64,000 nucleotides of DNA from assembly GCF_023101685.1 (NCBI RefSeq), contig NZ_CP082164.1, forward strand, positions 4,898,001 through 4,962,000, written 5' to 3'. Under the pieces are notes generated by a model. The model made no database searches and was not told the origin of the DNA. It saw only the letters and a list, made by a program, of their open reading frames with translations. The position numbers and the translations under genes are program-made. This document shows, one piece after another, positions 33,381 to 41,105 of the stretch. Within the stretch, counting starts at the first letter, position 1. Every line of letters starts with the position of its first letter. The DNA is from Bradyrhizobium sp. 186 (lineage in GTDB: Bacteria; Pseudomonadota; Alphaproteobacteria; Rhizobiales; Xanthobacteraceae).

Positions 33381-34022
33381 ATGCATGTCCTTCGCCCCCA
33401 GTTCCGTATCGAGGAGCAGCGCGCGCTGGAGTTCGCGGGTGCGCGCGGCTTTGGCGTGATCGTGGCCGCGGATGCGGACGGCCCGCGCGCCTCGCACGCG
33501 CCGTTTGTGCTGGCCGAGCGCGATGGCCGCGCTATCGCGCAGATCCATCTCACGGCGAAAAATCCATTGGTCGAGCTCGTGGACGGCACCAGGCGCTTCC
33601 TGCTGATCGTTGCCGGCGACGACGCCTACATCTCCAACGATTGGTACGCCTCGTCCGACAACGTCTCGACCTGGCTCTACGAGGCGGTGCACCTGTCGGG
33701 CGTCGCCCAGCTCCGCGGGCAGGGCGAGAACCGTGGCCATGGCGATGCGCTGCTCGCGGTCTCCGAGGCGCGGCTGCAAAAAGCACCCTGGGATCTCGGG
33801 CAGATGGAGCCGGGCAAGCGTGAGAGCATGCTGGCGGCGATCCGGGTCATCGACCTCGTGGTCGATCAGGTCGAGGGGCAGGCCAAGCTCAACCAGCACA
33901 AGAGCGATGCGGACCATGTCGCGCTTGCCGATCAACTGGCGCGGTCGGAGGAGACGGGCCACCGGCGCCTGGCGCGGAAGATGCGGGCGCTGCGGCCGGG
34001 GCTCGGGTATGAAATCTCGTAG
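33381..34022 (+). CDS. PaiB-type FMN-binding regulator family protein
   Basis: A 213-residue FMN_bind_2 (PaiB) protein: MHVLRPQFRIEEQRALEFAG, ASHAPFVLAERDGRAIAQIHLTAKNPLVELVDG, the YISNDWYASSDNVSTWLYEA core (about 84-103), and VDQVEGQAKLNQHKSDAD near the end. The core GQ.KLSQ and the split-barrel fold suggest flavin binding. Bacillus PaiB was named as a negative regulator of sporulation and protease genes, but a flavoenzyme role is also possible. Its stop codon TAG forms the first bases of a palindromic repeat. Confidence 0.9.
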   Translation: MHVLRPQFRIEEQRALEFAGARGFGVIVAADADGPRASHAPFVLAERDGRAIAQIHLTAKNPLVELVDGTRRFLLIVAGDDAYISNDWYASSDNVSTWLYEAVHLSGVAQLRGQGENRGHGDALLAVSEARLQKAPWDLGQMEPGKRESMLAAIRVIDLVVDQVEGQAKLNQHKSDADHVALADQLARSEETGHRRLARKMRALRPGLGYEIS

Positions 34023-34103
34023 CCCGGATGGAGCGAAGCGTAATCCGGGAATGGTGCTGCGAGCTCGGACCCCGGATTACGCTGCGCTCCATCCGGGCTA
34101 CGA
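34020..34103. repeat. Palindromic dispersed repeat (family A), copy 2
   Basis: TAGCCCGGATGGAGCGAAGC at the left pairs with GCTGCGCTCCATCCGGGCTA at the right, around about 40 bases. It starts on the stop codon of the PaiB gene. Other copies are at 11226 and 44379. Confidence 0.9.
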
Positions 34104-34170
34104 TTGCCACGACGTTTCGTGATCCAGGCTACGCTTGCCTTGCGCTACGATTGATCCTACGGACCTCTGC

Positions 34171-34983
34171 ATGCTCGTCATCTCGATCCAGAGCCAGGTG
34201 GTCCACGGCCACGTCGGCAACAGCGCGGCGGCCTATGCCATGCAGGCGGAGGGCGTGAACGTCGCGGCGGTGCCGACGACGCTGCTGTCGAACCATCCGC
34301 GCTATCCGACGTTGCGCGGGCGCGTGCTGGACGCCGAGCTGATGGCCGATCTGCTCAGGGGCGTGGAGGAGCGCGACCTGGTCGACGAGGCTGCCGTGCT
34401 CGTCACCGGCTATCTCGGCTCACCCGAGAACGCCGCGGTCATCGCCGATTTCGTCGAGCGCGCGCTGACGCGGAATTCGAAGCTCGTCTATCTCTGCGAT
34501 CCCGTGATCGGGGATGACGGCCGCATCTATGTCGCCGACGGCATTATGGATGTGTTGAGGCACCGCCTCTCGCCGGCCGCAAGCCTGATCACGCCGAACC
34601 AGTTCGAGCTCGAGTTGCTCTCCGGCTGCAAGATCGCGGATGCGCAAGGCCTTCGTGCGGCGTGTGCGGCGCTTGCCGGGCAGGGCCGCATCGACGTCGT
34701 CGCCACCGGCTGCACGCTCACCGACACGCCGCAAGGGCAGGTCGAGACGATCCTGTGCGCGGACGGACAATTGTCGCGCTTTGCGACGCCGCGCCTGCCG
34801 ATCCGTCCCTATGGCACCGGGGATCTGTTGACTGGCCTGATCGCGGCCCATCTGGCCAAGGGTGCGGCGATCGAGGCGGCCGTGCGGCTCGGGGTCGAGA
34901 CCATCTTTGCCGTGCTCGTCCGCACGCAAGAAGCTGGCACGGCCGAGATGCGCCTCGTGCCGCTGCCCGTGCGAGGCGCGTAA
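34171..34983 (+). CDS. pdxY: Pyridoxal kinase (PdxY-like)
   Basis: A 270-residue ribokinase-fold enzyme from ATG 34171 (MLVISIQSQVVHGHVGNSAA). It has the PdxY/PdxK N-terminal substrate region, the segment LVYLCDPVIGDDGRIYVADG (about 110-129), LITPNQFELELLSG and the catalytic anion-hole YGTGDLLTGLIAAHL (about 222-236). It phosphorylates pyridoxal with ATP in the B6 salvage pathway, in the cytosol. It stands alone between a repeat and a convergent peptidase gene (4-base gap). Confidence 0.92.
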   Translation: MLVISIQSQVVHGHVGNSAAAYAMQAEGVNVAAVPTTLLSNHPRYPTLRGRVLDAELMADLLRGVEERDLVDEAAVLVTGYLGSPENAAVIADFVERALTRNSKLVYLCDPVIGDDGRIYVADGIMDVLRHRLSPAASLITPNQFELELLSGCKIADAQGLRAACAALAGQGRIDVVATGCTLTDTPQGQVETILCADGQLSRFATPRLPIRPYGTGDLLTGLIAAHLAKGAAIEAAVRLGVETIFAVLVRTQEAGTAEMRLVPLPVRGA

Positions 34984-34987
34984 TGCC

Positions 34988-36283
34988 TCAGGTCGCCCGC
35001 TTCGCGGCGGATTGCGCCGACTTCTGCGGCTTGGCCGGGCTCTTCTGCTCGCGCGCGGCCTGCGCTTTCGGCGGCTTTGACTTCGACGCTACGTGTACCT
35101 TCCTCGGTTTCGCGTTCGCGGCTTCCTTCCGATCCGCGCTGCCACGCCGCGAGATATATTCCTGGCCGTCGACCGGGCCGACATGCGGGGGATCGCGGTC
35201 GAGGTAGGGCCGGCCGATGCCGAGCGGCTTGCCGTTGGCGTCGACCCATTTCCACAGCACCTCTGTGGAGACCCAGCGCTGCGCGCGGTTGTCGCCCTTG
35301 GTGCTGACGATGTCGGCCGCCATGCCGTGACCGTAGCCGCCGCGCGTGCTGCCGCCGTGATACGATCGGTCGGACGCCGCCTTCAGGCCGCTGGCGATCG
35401 ACTGGCGATAGTCGTCGCGGAATGCGCTGGTGATGCCGGGCGACAGGCCCGCGGCTTCAGCGGCGAGGAGCGTGCGAAACAGCTTTCGCTTGAAGCTGCG
35501 ATCCATGCCGCCGATGACGTACTCCATCAGCGGCATGCCGGCGTGATCGGCCGCCTTCGGATCCTTCCAGCCGAAATCCTCGTCGACGAGTTTGGTGAAG
35601 CTGCGCATCACCGTGACGGTCTTGCCCTTGCGCTTGACGGCGACGGCGCGGCGCTCCTGCACCTTGATCGAGTCTTCCTTTGCTGTGCGCTGATAGAGCG
35701 CCCAGAGATAGCGATCGATGCAGGCGTCCACGACGAAGCATTCGTCCAGTACGGCGACGGTGTCGGCGGCGGGCGAAGCCTTGCTGGCGGCAACGGCCGG
35801 CCCGGTCGCGATCGTTGCGGGCGAGAGCGTGTCGGATGGCACGACATCACCAGGGTCAGCGGATGCGAGTTTGATCGCGGGCTCCTGCGCCGGCGCGACC
35901 TCGCTGCTGGCGGCAACGGGTTCGGTCGAAAGTCTGGACTGGGCCGTTTCCACCGGCAGCATGTCCGTCGGATCGGCGGAGGCGAGCTGGACGGGTGCGG
36001 CTGTCTCAGGCGCAGCTGTTTCAGCAGTCGCCGGGCTCGGCGCCGCAGTCACGGCGGCCGCGATGGCGGCGGTCAACGCGACGCCATCATCGATGGTCGC
36101 GGCGCGCGGGACATCGGCGAGTTCGAGACGCGTGAAGTCTTTCGCGCTGGACACGGCAGCCGCGTTGGCGCTGCTGTTCTCGATGAGAGCGGGCGCGTAG
36201 GCGGATAAGGAGAGCGCCAGCCAGCCGACCAGGACGGCCGAGGGGCACGAGACCGCCACGATAAGAGACCGCTGATCGTTCAT
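34988..36283 (-). CDS. Membrane-anchored M15-type (D,D-carboxypeptidase-like) peptidase
   Basis: A 431-residue protein from ATG 36283, with GGAGG just upstream. One N-terminal transmembrane helix (about 6-28, LIVAVSCPSAVLVGWLALSL) leads to an Ala/Thr/Pro-rich linker of about 130 residues. The C-terminal domain (about 170-385) has SAFRDDYRQSIASG, GYGHGMAADIVS and DPPHVGPVDGQEY. The zinc ligands of the LD/DD-peptidase M15-like fold would be His (GYGHG), Asp (AADIV) and His (PPHVG). A Lys/Ala/Pro-rich basic tail follows. Probably trims or remodels peptidoglycan in the periplasm. Confidence 0.75.
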   Translation of the reverse strand: MNDQRSLIVAVSCPSAVLVGWLALSLSAYAPALIENSSANAAAVSSAKDFTRLELADVPRAATIDDGVALTAAIAAAVTAAPSPATAETAAPETAAPVQLASADPTDMLPVETAQSRLSTEPVAASSEVAPAQEPAIKLASADPGDVVPSDTLSPATIATGPAVAASKASPAADTVAVLDECFVVDACIDRYLWALYQRTAKEDSIKVQERRAVAVKRKGKTVTVMRSFTKLVDEDFGWKDPKAADHAGMPLMEYVIGGMDRSFKRKLFRTLLAAEAAGLSPGITSAFRDDYRQSIASGLKAASDRSYHGGSTRGGYGHGMAADIVSTKGDNRAQRWVSTEVLWKWVDANGKPLGIGRPYLDRDPPHVGPVDGQEYISRRGSADRKEAANAKPRKVHVASKSKPPKAQAAREQKSPAKPQKSAQSAAKRAT

Positions 36284-36592
36284 GATCCCTGCCTCCAAAA
36301 GGTTCTGTTCGAACCAGTGTTGCACAGCCAAGCACGCGGTACGTCGATTGTTCGGAGGATGGTGTGGCGGCGCAATGGCGCAATTCCGGGGCGAGGGGCT
36401 TTTCGGGCGGGTGTTGCCCGCGGGCAACGCGAGTTCCATTGCGGTTCCACGGGCCTTAAGGGCGGGGAAAGCCTGCAAATTGAGGCGTGGATTGTCATCA
36501 AATTGAGTGTCCATATTTACTCAATCTTGGATTGTGGCGGTCCACTTCTCTCGCGCCGACTGCGTCCGGCAGACCTCGCGAAGGACACGATA
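36284..36592. other. 309-bp intergenic region between peptidase and Flp pilin genes
   Basis: Divergent promoter space. No protein gene is evident. It includes an AT-rich patch at about 36500-36540 with TTGAGTGTCC and TACTCAATCTTGGATTGTGG that could hold the pilin promoter, but no confident -35/-10 pair. Confidence 0.4.
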
Positions 36593-36763
36593 GTGAAATT
36601 GAAATGCCTGCTGGCCGAATTTGCCGCCGATGAATCCGGCGCCACGGCGATCGAATACGGCCTGATCGCAGCGGGCATCGCGCTCGCCATCATCGAAGTC
36701 ATCTACGCTCTCGGCACCAACCTCGTTGCAAAACTCCAAGCGCTTGCGACTGCGTTGAAGTAG
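36593..36763 (+). CDS. Flp/Fap-type IVb pilin
   Basis: A 56-residue Flp pilin precursor from GTG 36593, with AAGGAC upstream. The leader ends at the TadV prepilin peptidase site ESG|ATAIEYGLI, with the critical Glu at position 5 of the mature pilin, and a hydrophobic helix AIEYGLIAAGIALAIIEVIY follows. Mature pilin would be about 40 residues. The Tad/Cpa assembly genes are not in this window, so this is an orphan pilin locus, often one of several in Bradyrhizobium. It may make attachment pili or be an unused paralogue. Confidence 0.88.
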   Translation: MKLKCLLAEFAADESGATAIEYGLIAAGIALAIIEVIYALGTNLVAKLQALATALK

Positions 36764-36876
36764 GGCGTCGCCCTGGTCGCTCCTGGAGAGAGTGTGTTGC
36801 TTGAGGCGCGACTCGACTGCGGTGTTTTGCCCGACGCCGGGCGCAACCTTGTGCCCGCCGGCGCGTTTGGTCGTCC

Positions 36877-37083
36877 ATGACAACGCATTCCTCGCTTCGT
36901 CCCATGGACGCCTTCGATCCCACTGAACCCGCCATCCTGCACGATCTCGTCTCCGACAGGATCATCACCTGGACCACTGAGCAGGCCGAAGACTATCGCC
37001 GCGCCAGCAGGGCGCGCGCGGATGGAACCGTGGCTTGGAAGGCCTACGTCTTCGATGGCTGGGGCAACGTGCTCGGCGGCTGA
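36877..37083 (+). CDS. Small hypothetical protein
   Basis: A 68-residue protein (MTTHSSLRPMDAFDPTEPAI, then LVSDRIITWTTEQAEDYRRASRARADGTVAWKAYVFDGWGNVLGG). No signal peptide; the C-terminal strand with DGWGNVLGG looks like a small beta unit. Length and codon use look genuine; a start at the internal Met 10 is possible. Function unknown. Confidence 0.55.
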   Translation: MTTHSSLRPMDAFDPTEPAILHDLVSDRIITWTTEQAEDYRRASRARADGTVAWKAYVFDGWGNVLGG

Positions 37084-37252
37084 ACGCCGGTCGGAGCAGC
37101 CCCGCGTCGCGACAGGCGTGATTCCGCCAAGACCTTGCGTGCATTAAACATATCGCCATGCGCGCCGCGCGATATTGCAATGCAACAATGCATATCGCAA
37201 TGCAGCAAATCACGCTTAAATATGCTCCGAACTTCTTCCAGGAGCACCACCA

Positions 37253-37501
37253 ATGACCAAGAAGACTTTGTCGATCGCCGCCGCCATTTTGACGATCGCG
37301 GGCAGCACCGCCGCTTTCGCCACCGAGCTGCCGAGCTATGAGGCCAATGGCTTCGCGGTCTCGCCCATGCAGGTTCGCGTGCTGGGTGCTGCGCATGTCC
37401 AGCAGCAGGAGACGGCGCCTGCCGCGGTCGCCACGGTGCACCAGGCCAGCGTGCTGACCCCGCGCAAGGTGAAGACCGCGACCATCGGTGCGGCACGCTA
37501 A
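37253..37501 (+). CDS. Small secreted hypothetical protein
   Basis: An 82-residue protein with signal peptide MTKKTLSIAAAILTIAGSTAAFA, cleaved before TELPSYE. The mature 59 residues are polar with VSPMQVRVLGAAHVQQQETA. Promoter-side DNA (37175-37210) has closely spaced GCAATGCA repeats that may be a protein-binding site. GGAG at 37240-37243 supports the start. Function unknown. Confidence 0.7.
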   Translation: MTKKTLSIAAAILTIAGSTAAFATELPSYEANGFAVSPMQVRVLGAAHVQQQETAPAAVATVHQASVLTPRKVKTATIGAAR

Positions 37502-37801
37502 ACTGACGTCGCGTGAAGGCAGGTGGGCTCGCGACGCGAGACCCACCGCCTTATGCGAGGGGCTGCATCACGACGTCGCGTGCATCGTCGCGCGAGCCAT
37601 GCAGTTCAATATTCCGGCGCAGATTTGCGCGCCGATGCGCTGATTGAGACTCCGGCAGCGAACAAGTTCGCGTGAGCGGTCCGATCATGTATGCCGGTTC
37701 ATAACGGCGCTCCTGTCTTTAATAGTTTGTTTTGGAGGCCGCGCGCCTGATGCGGCCGCCGCGTCGTTGCGGCCAATTTTTGAAATCATACCAGAGGCAT
37801 C
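37502..37801. other. 300-bp intergenic region
   Basis: A hairpin at 37521-37546 (GGTGGG... with CCCACC, and inner CTCGCG/CGCGAG) could end the preceding gene, without a T-run. No protein gene is evident in the rest. Confidence 0.4.
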
Positions 37802-37966
37802 ATGCCCGTTGCGCAGAAGGCCGTCATTGCCATCACCTCGCCGCGTACGTCCATTCTCAAGCACGCCGCGCTGTTCGTAGCTGCCTCGTTGTTCGTGTTC
37901 GTGCTGAGCTTGACGTATGGGCTGGATCTCAGCCCCGGTTTTTCTAGTTGGTCGGATGGAGCGTAA
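37802..37966 (+). CDS. Very small single-pass membrane protein
   Basis: A 54-residue frame (MPVAQKAVIAITSPRTSILK, then HAALFVAASLFVFVLSLTYG, then LDLSPGFSSWSDGA). AGAGG at 37792-37796 precedes ATG 37802. Basic N-terminus, one transmembrane helix at about 20-40, short acidic tail: an inner-membrane microprotein, N-terminus in. Function unknown. Confidence 0.6.
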   Translation: MPVAQKAVIAITSPRTSILKHAALFVAASLFVFVLSLTYGLDLSPGFSSWSDGA

Positions 37967-38052
37967 GCTACGGATCTTCCGCGTTGCTCCGCTGGCCAGC
38001 CCTGCAACTACATGGGTTGAGCCACACCGTGCGCTGACATAACGCTTGCCGC

Positions 38053-38973
38053 ATGGATCAGCGGACGAGCGGCGCTGACGCTCCCATTCGAACCAACGAT
38101 GCGGCGCCGGCACTGATCGGCGTGCTCTGCGGCCTGTCCGCGGCGCTGTTCTGGGCGCTGGGATTTGCCGGCACGCGGCACGGCCTGAAGGTCGGCTTCA
38201 CGCCTGTCGATCTCCTGGTGCATCGCTACGTCTGGTCGGGCATCGCGTTCCTGCCGCTGGTGCTGCGCGCAGGCATCACGGACCTCTGCGGCATCGGCTG
38301 GAGCAGGGGCCTCGCGCTGATGGTGCTTGGCGGTCCGGTGATGTCGCTGATCTCCTACACCGGCTTTTTGTTGGTGCCGCTCGGCCATGGCAGCGTGATC
38401 CAGCCGTCCTGCGCGACGCTCGGCGGCCTGCTCCTCGCCGCCTTGTTCCTGAAGGAACACATTTCCGCCTCGCGCCTCACCGGCGCCATCGTCATCGTCG
38501 GCGGCCTCTGCGTGATCGGCGCGGAATCGATCGGCCATATCGGGGCCGACGGCGTGCGGGGTGACCTCATCTTCGTCCTCACCGGATTCATGTTCGCAGG
38601 ATTCGGCGCGCTGTTGCGCCATTGGCGCGTCTCCGCCGTGTCGGCCGCGCTCGTCATCAACGTGCTGTCGCTGCTGTTGCTGCCGATCTATCTCTTGACC
38701 GGCGGGCTCGCCCGCGTCGCGGCAATCGGCGTCACGGAGAACGCGATCCAGGCGCTGGCGCAGGGCGTCCTCGCAGGCCCCGCCGCGCTCTATCTGTTCG
38801 CCGTCTCGGTTCAGCGCCTCGGCGTCGCGCGCGCCGCGGTATTTCCGGCTTGCGCGCCGGCGCTGACGCTGCTCACCGGCTGGCTGCTGCTCGGCGAGCC
38901 GCCGACGGCGTTGCAGGCGGCAGGACTCGTGACGGTGCTGTGCGGGTTTTATCTGGCGCAGCGGCAGAGATAA
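38053..38973 (+). CDS. EamA/DMT-family transporter
   Basis: A 306-residue inner-membrane protein with ten predicted transmembrane helices in two EamA repeats, each ending near conserved motifs (TGFLLVPLGHGSVIQPSCATLGGLLLAALFLKEHI in the first; AVFPACAPALTLLTGWLLLGEPPTALQAAGLV in the second). Members export amino acids, purines or other metabolites. The substrate cannot be inferred. Isolated gene. Confidence 0.9.
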   Translation: MDQRTSGADAPIRTNDAAPALIGVLCGLSAALFWALGFAGTRHGLKVGFTPVDLLVHRYVWSGIAFLPLVLRAGITDLCGIGWSRGLALMVLGGPVMSLISYTGFLLVPLGHGSVIQPSCATLGGLLLAALFLKEHISASRLTGAIVIVGGLCVIGAESIGHIGADGVRGDLIFVLTGFMFAGFGALLRHWRVSAVSAALVINVLSLLLLPIYLLTGGLARVAAIGVTENAIQALAQGVLAGPAALYLFAVSVQRLGVARAAVFPACAPALTLLTGWLLLGEPPTALQAAGLVTVLCGFYLAQRQR

Positions 38974-38995
38974 TTCGCGGGGCGGGGTCGGCGAA

Positions 38996-39346
38996 TTAAG
39001 CCTTCTTCACGAACTCCGACTTCAGGTTCATCGCGCCGATGCCGTCGATCTTGCAGGCGATGTTGTGGCCATCGGTGGCGTCCTGAAGGCGGATGTTCCT
39101 GACCTTGGTGCCGCCCTTGACCACGGACGACGAGCCCTTGACCTTGAGGTCCTTCATCACGATGACGCTGTCGCCGTCCGTCAGCACATTGCCATGGGCA
39201 TCGCGCACGCCCGCCTCCTGCGGCGCATCCGCCGCCGCACCGGCCGCAGCGCTCCACTCATGGGCGCATTCCGGACAAATCCAGAGATCGCGATCCTGAT
39301 AGGCATGCTCCGAATTGCAGTTCGGGCATTTCGTGGCGTCGCTCAT
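38996..39346 (-). CDS. PhnA/YjdM zinc-ribbon protein
   Basis: A 116-residue protein from ATG 39346 ([20 protein letters not shown]). The N-terminal zinc ribbon CPNCNS...[10 protein letters not shown] has four cysteines (residues 7, 10, 24, 27). The C-terminal PhnA domain contains [39 protein letters not shown] and [19 protein letters not shown]. Despite the name alkylphosphonate protein, PhnA is not required for C-P lyase and its role is unclear. Confidence 0.92.
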   Translation of the reverse strand: MSDATKCPNCNSEHAYQDRDLWICPECAHEWSAAAGAAADAPQEAGVRDAHGNVLTDGDSVIVMKDLKVKGSSSVVKGGTKVRNIRLQDATDGHNIACKIDGIGAMNLKSEFVKKA

Positions 39347-39454
39347 GGCTGGTCTCGTCTCCGGTGCGTGCGCGGCGCACCGTAGGGGCGGGAGAGAGGA
39401 AAGCAAGGGAAAGCTGCGCGCCGTTAAGGGCGGCCGTCGCCTGCCGGTGTGATA

Positions 39455-39628
39455 TCACCGAAACAGCGCGACAAAGATCACGTACAGCCAGCCCAGGATG
39501 CCGTGGATGATCGCCCACAGGATCGAATGGTTGTTGGTGTAGGAGATCGCGATGGCGAGCGCCGAGCCGAAGCCCACGCCGTATTTGGCGCCCTCGACGC
39601 GGACGCCGTAGTAGCGGTTGCCGTTCAT
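39455..39628 (-). CDS. Small membrane protein
   Basis: A 57-residue protein from ATG 39628 (MNGNRYYGVRVEGAKYGVGF). Preceded by GGGAGG. Two short hydrophobic segments (about 18-30 and 36-55, IIHGILGWLYVIFVALF) suggest a hairpin in the inner membrane. Lineage-restricted, function unknown. Confidence 0.65.
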   Translation of the reverse strand: MNGNRYYGVRVEGAKYGVGFGSALAIAISYTNNHSILWAIIHGILGWLYVIFVALFR

Positions 39629-39835
39629 GGTGATGCCTCCCAGTGATCGAATGCGTCGAGCATATGCGAGACCCGTCCGCTTCGCGATGGGCATCGCTCC
39701 GCCCATCGAGTCACCGAAGACAAGGTGCTGCCGGAGATCGAGCCATTCAAGCCGCGCGTCCTTCGAACTTCCCTCTCAACCGATGCGGAGAAGAGGCTCA
39801 CGACCGAGCTGAGCAAGGCGGCGTGATCGGCGGGC

Positions 39836-40131
39836 AAACCAGCATCGTCCATGAAGCGCGCCGTGCCTGATACCCGAATGGAGCTGCCCGCCGTTTCACT
39901 TATCTCCGCACGGATGAGCGACCTCGGTCCCATGTCTTCGCCCTGGACGATGTCGATGGCGCCGCCGTGCGGCCAGCCGATGTCGCGCAGGTATCCTGCA
40001 AACGCGGCGGCGGCTGCACCTGTCGCGGGATCCTCAACGACGCCTTCGGCGGCAAACGCGTTGCGGACGTGGAACAGTTGCGCCGTCTCCATGGTCACGA
40101 GCGCGACGGTGACCAACCCCGCTTTTTCCAT
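39836..40131 (-). pseudogene. phzF-like gene, 3' remnant
   Basis: About 95 residues resemble the C-terminal third of PhzF-family isomerases: VRNAFAAEGVVEDPATGAAA with AAFAGYLRDIGWPHGG, then IVQGEDMGPRSLIRAEI and SSIRVSGTA. The catalytic N-terminal two thirds are missing; homology stops at about 40131-40140, where a dispersed repeat fragment begins. The frame also runs past the normal end into unrelated sequence. A truncated relic. Confidence 0.75.
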
Positions 40132-40133
40132 CA

Positions 40134-40185
40134 GAGCTCGTTCTTGCGAAACCCATCATCTTCGCGAATCGCAATTATGAGAGGT
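40134..40185. repeat. Dispersed repeat (family C), partial copy
   Basis: TTGCGAAACCCATCATCTTC matches the left half of the family C repeat found complete at 40866. It abuts the broken end of the phzF remnant, suggesting that the truncation and repeat insertion are linked. Confidence 0.65.
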
Positions 40186-40348
40186 TGAACGCTTATGACA
40201 TCCATCATCCCTGCGTGCCGCAGTTGGCAACTGGGAAAAAATGGCAAAGCTGGGGCTGTCAACGATAGATCGGGTTAGGAATGCCACTTAACCCCGTAAT
40301 ACACTGAGCGCCGTTTGGGGTGCGGGGTGCGTATTGGGAGGGTCGATC

Positions 40349-40861
40349 ATGGCAAGTGTTGAACAATTGCGCAGACGGGAAGGAGTGAACCTGGTGCAAC
40401 TCGAGGCGGACATTGCATCGGTTCGCTCGGGAAGCTCGATCGCTTCAATTGCTCTACCTGATTACGTCGAGCACACCGAGGGCGTCACGCGCGTCGGCGC
40501 GCTCAGTGCAGAGGCGGTCGTTCGCGACTATGAGTCCGCTGCAAAAGAGATCGAGGCCATGGGCACCGAGTTGATCGAGGCCGCGCAAAAATGCGAGGCG
40601 CTGACAGTCCAGGTCCATGATGCGATTGCCTTCATGCGCGAAACGGCGGCGGGGTATCGTGACGAGGGACGGAAGATCTTCAAGCGCATCGAAGAATGCG
40701 CGCTCTTCACCGAAGACGTCCGCAAGACATGCGAAGAGGTCAAGCGCAGAATGAAGGACGTCTCGGTCGGCGAGTCCCCCAATGAGGAGCTTGCGACGCA
40801 AGAGCTGACCGGGATCGCAGCCAAGGTGTCGGTGTACGAGATACCGGCCACGGAGCGGTAA
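40349..40861 (+). CDS. Coiled-coil hypothetical protein
   Basis: A 170-residue soluble, mostly helical protein from ATG 40349, after GGGAGGG. It includes YESAAKEIEAMGTELIEAAQ, FMRETAAGYRDEGRKIFKRI and KTCEEVKRRMKDVSVGES, with heptad-like spacing. No transmembrane helix and no named family. Flanked by repeats on both sides, in the start of the plastic region. Confidence 0.7.
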   Translation: MASVEQLRRREGVNLVQLEADIASVRSGSSIASIALPDYVEHTEGVTRVGALSAEAVVRDYESAAKEIEAMGTELIEAAQKCEALTVQVHDAIAFMRETAAGYRDEGRKIFKRIEECALFTEDVRKTCEEVKRRMKDVSVGESPNEELATQELTGIAAKVSVYEIPATER

Positions 40862-40865
40862 ATCC

Positions 40866-40980
40866 GTAGGGTGGACTGAATCCTTGCGAAACCCATCACC
40901 TTGGCGAAGCGAAGGTGATGGGTATCGCTTCCGCCGTCGCTCACCGAGCTACGGTGGACAAGTCGTTCACCCGTGCTGCG
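40866..40980. repeat. Dispersed repeat (family C), full copy
   Basis: A unit of about 115 bp starting GTAGGGTGGACTGAATCC, with TTGCGAAACCCATCACC, GGTGATGGGTATCGCTTCCG and GAGCTACGGTGGACAAGTCG. Internal GATGGGT/ACCCATC-type complementarity predicts a hairpin. Related copies lie at 40134, 42948, 44034, 47431, 49739 and 50600. Confidence 0.85.
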
Positions 40981-41000
40981 AGTCAAACAAGCCAAGCCGC

Positions 41001-41101
41001 CTAAAGCGCGATGAGATGAGGATGAATCATCATCGCGCTTTAGGTTGTTGTTTGAGCATGATCTTTTCGGAAAACCGCTTCGCACTTTTCCGGATCATGC
41101 T
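41001..41101. repeat. 101-bp dispersed repeat (family B), copy 2
   Basis: Inverted relative to the copy at 20824-20924 and nearly identical. An IS701-family element is inserted directly beside its end, with the CTAG target at 41102-41105. Confidence 0.92.
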
Positions 41102-41105
41102 CTAG

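Noticed and set aside
37175..37210. GCAATGCA repeats as a defined operator
   Set aside because: Two or three short matches in an AT-rich patch with no consistent spacing or known regulator; noted only in the gene entry.
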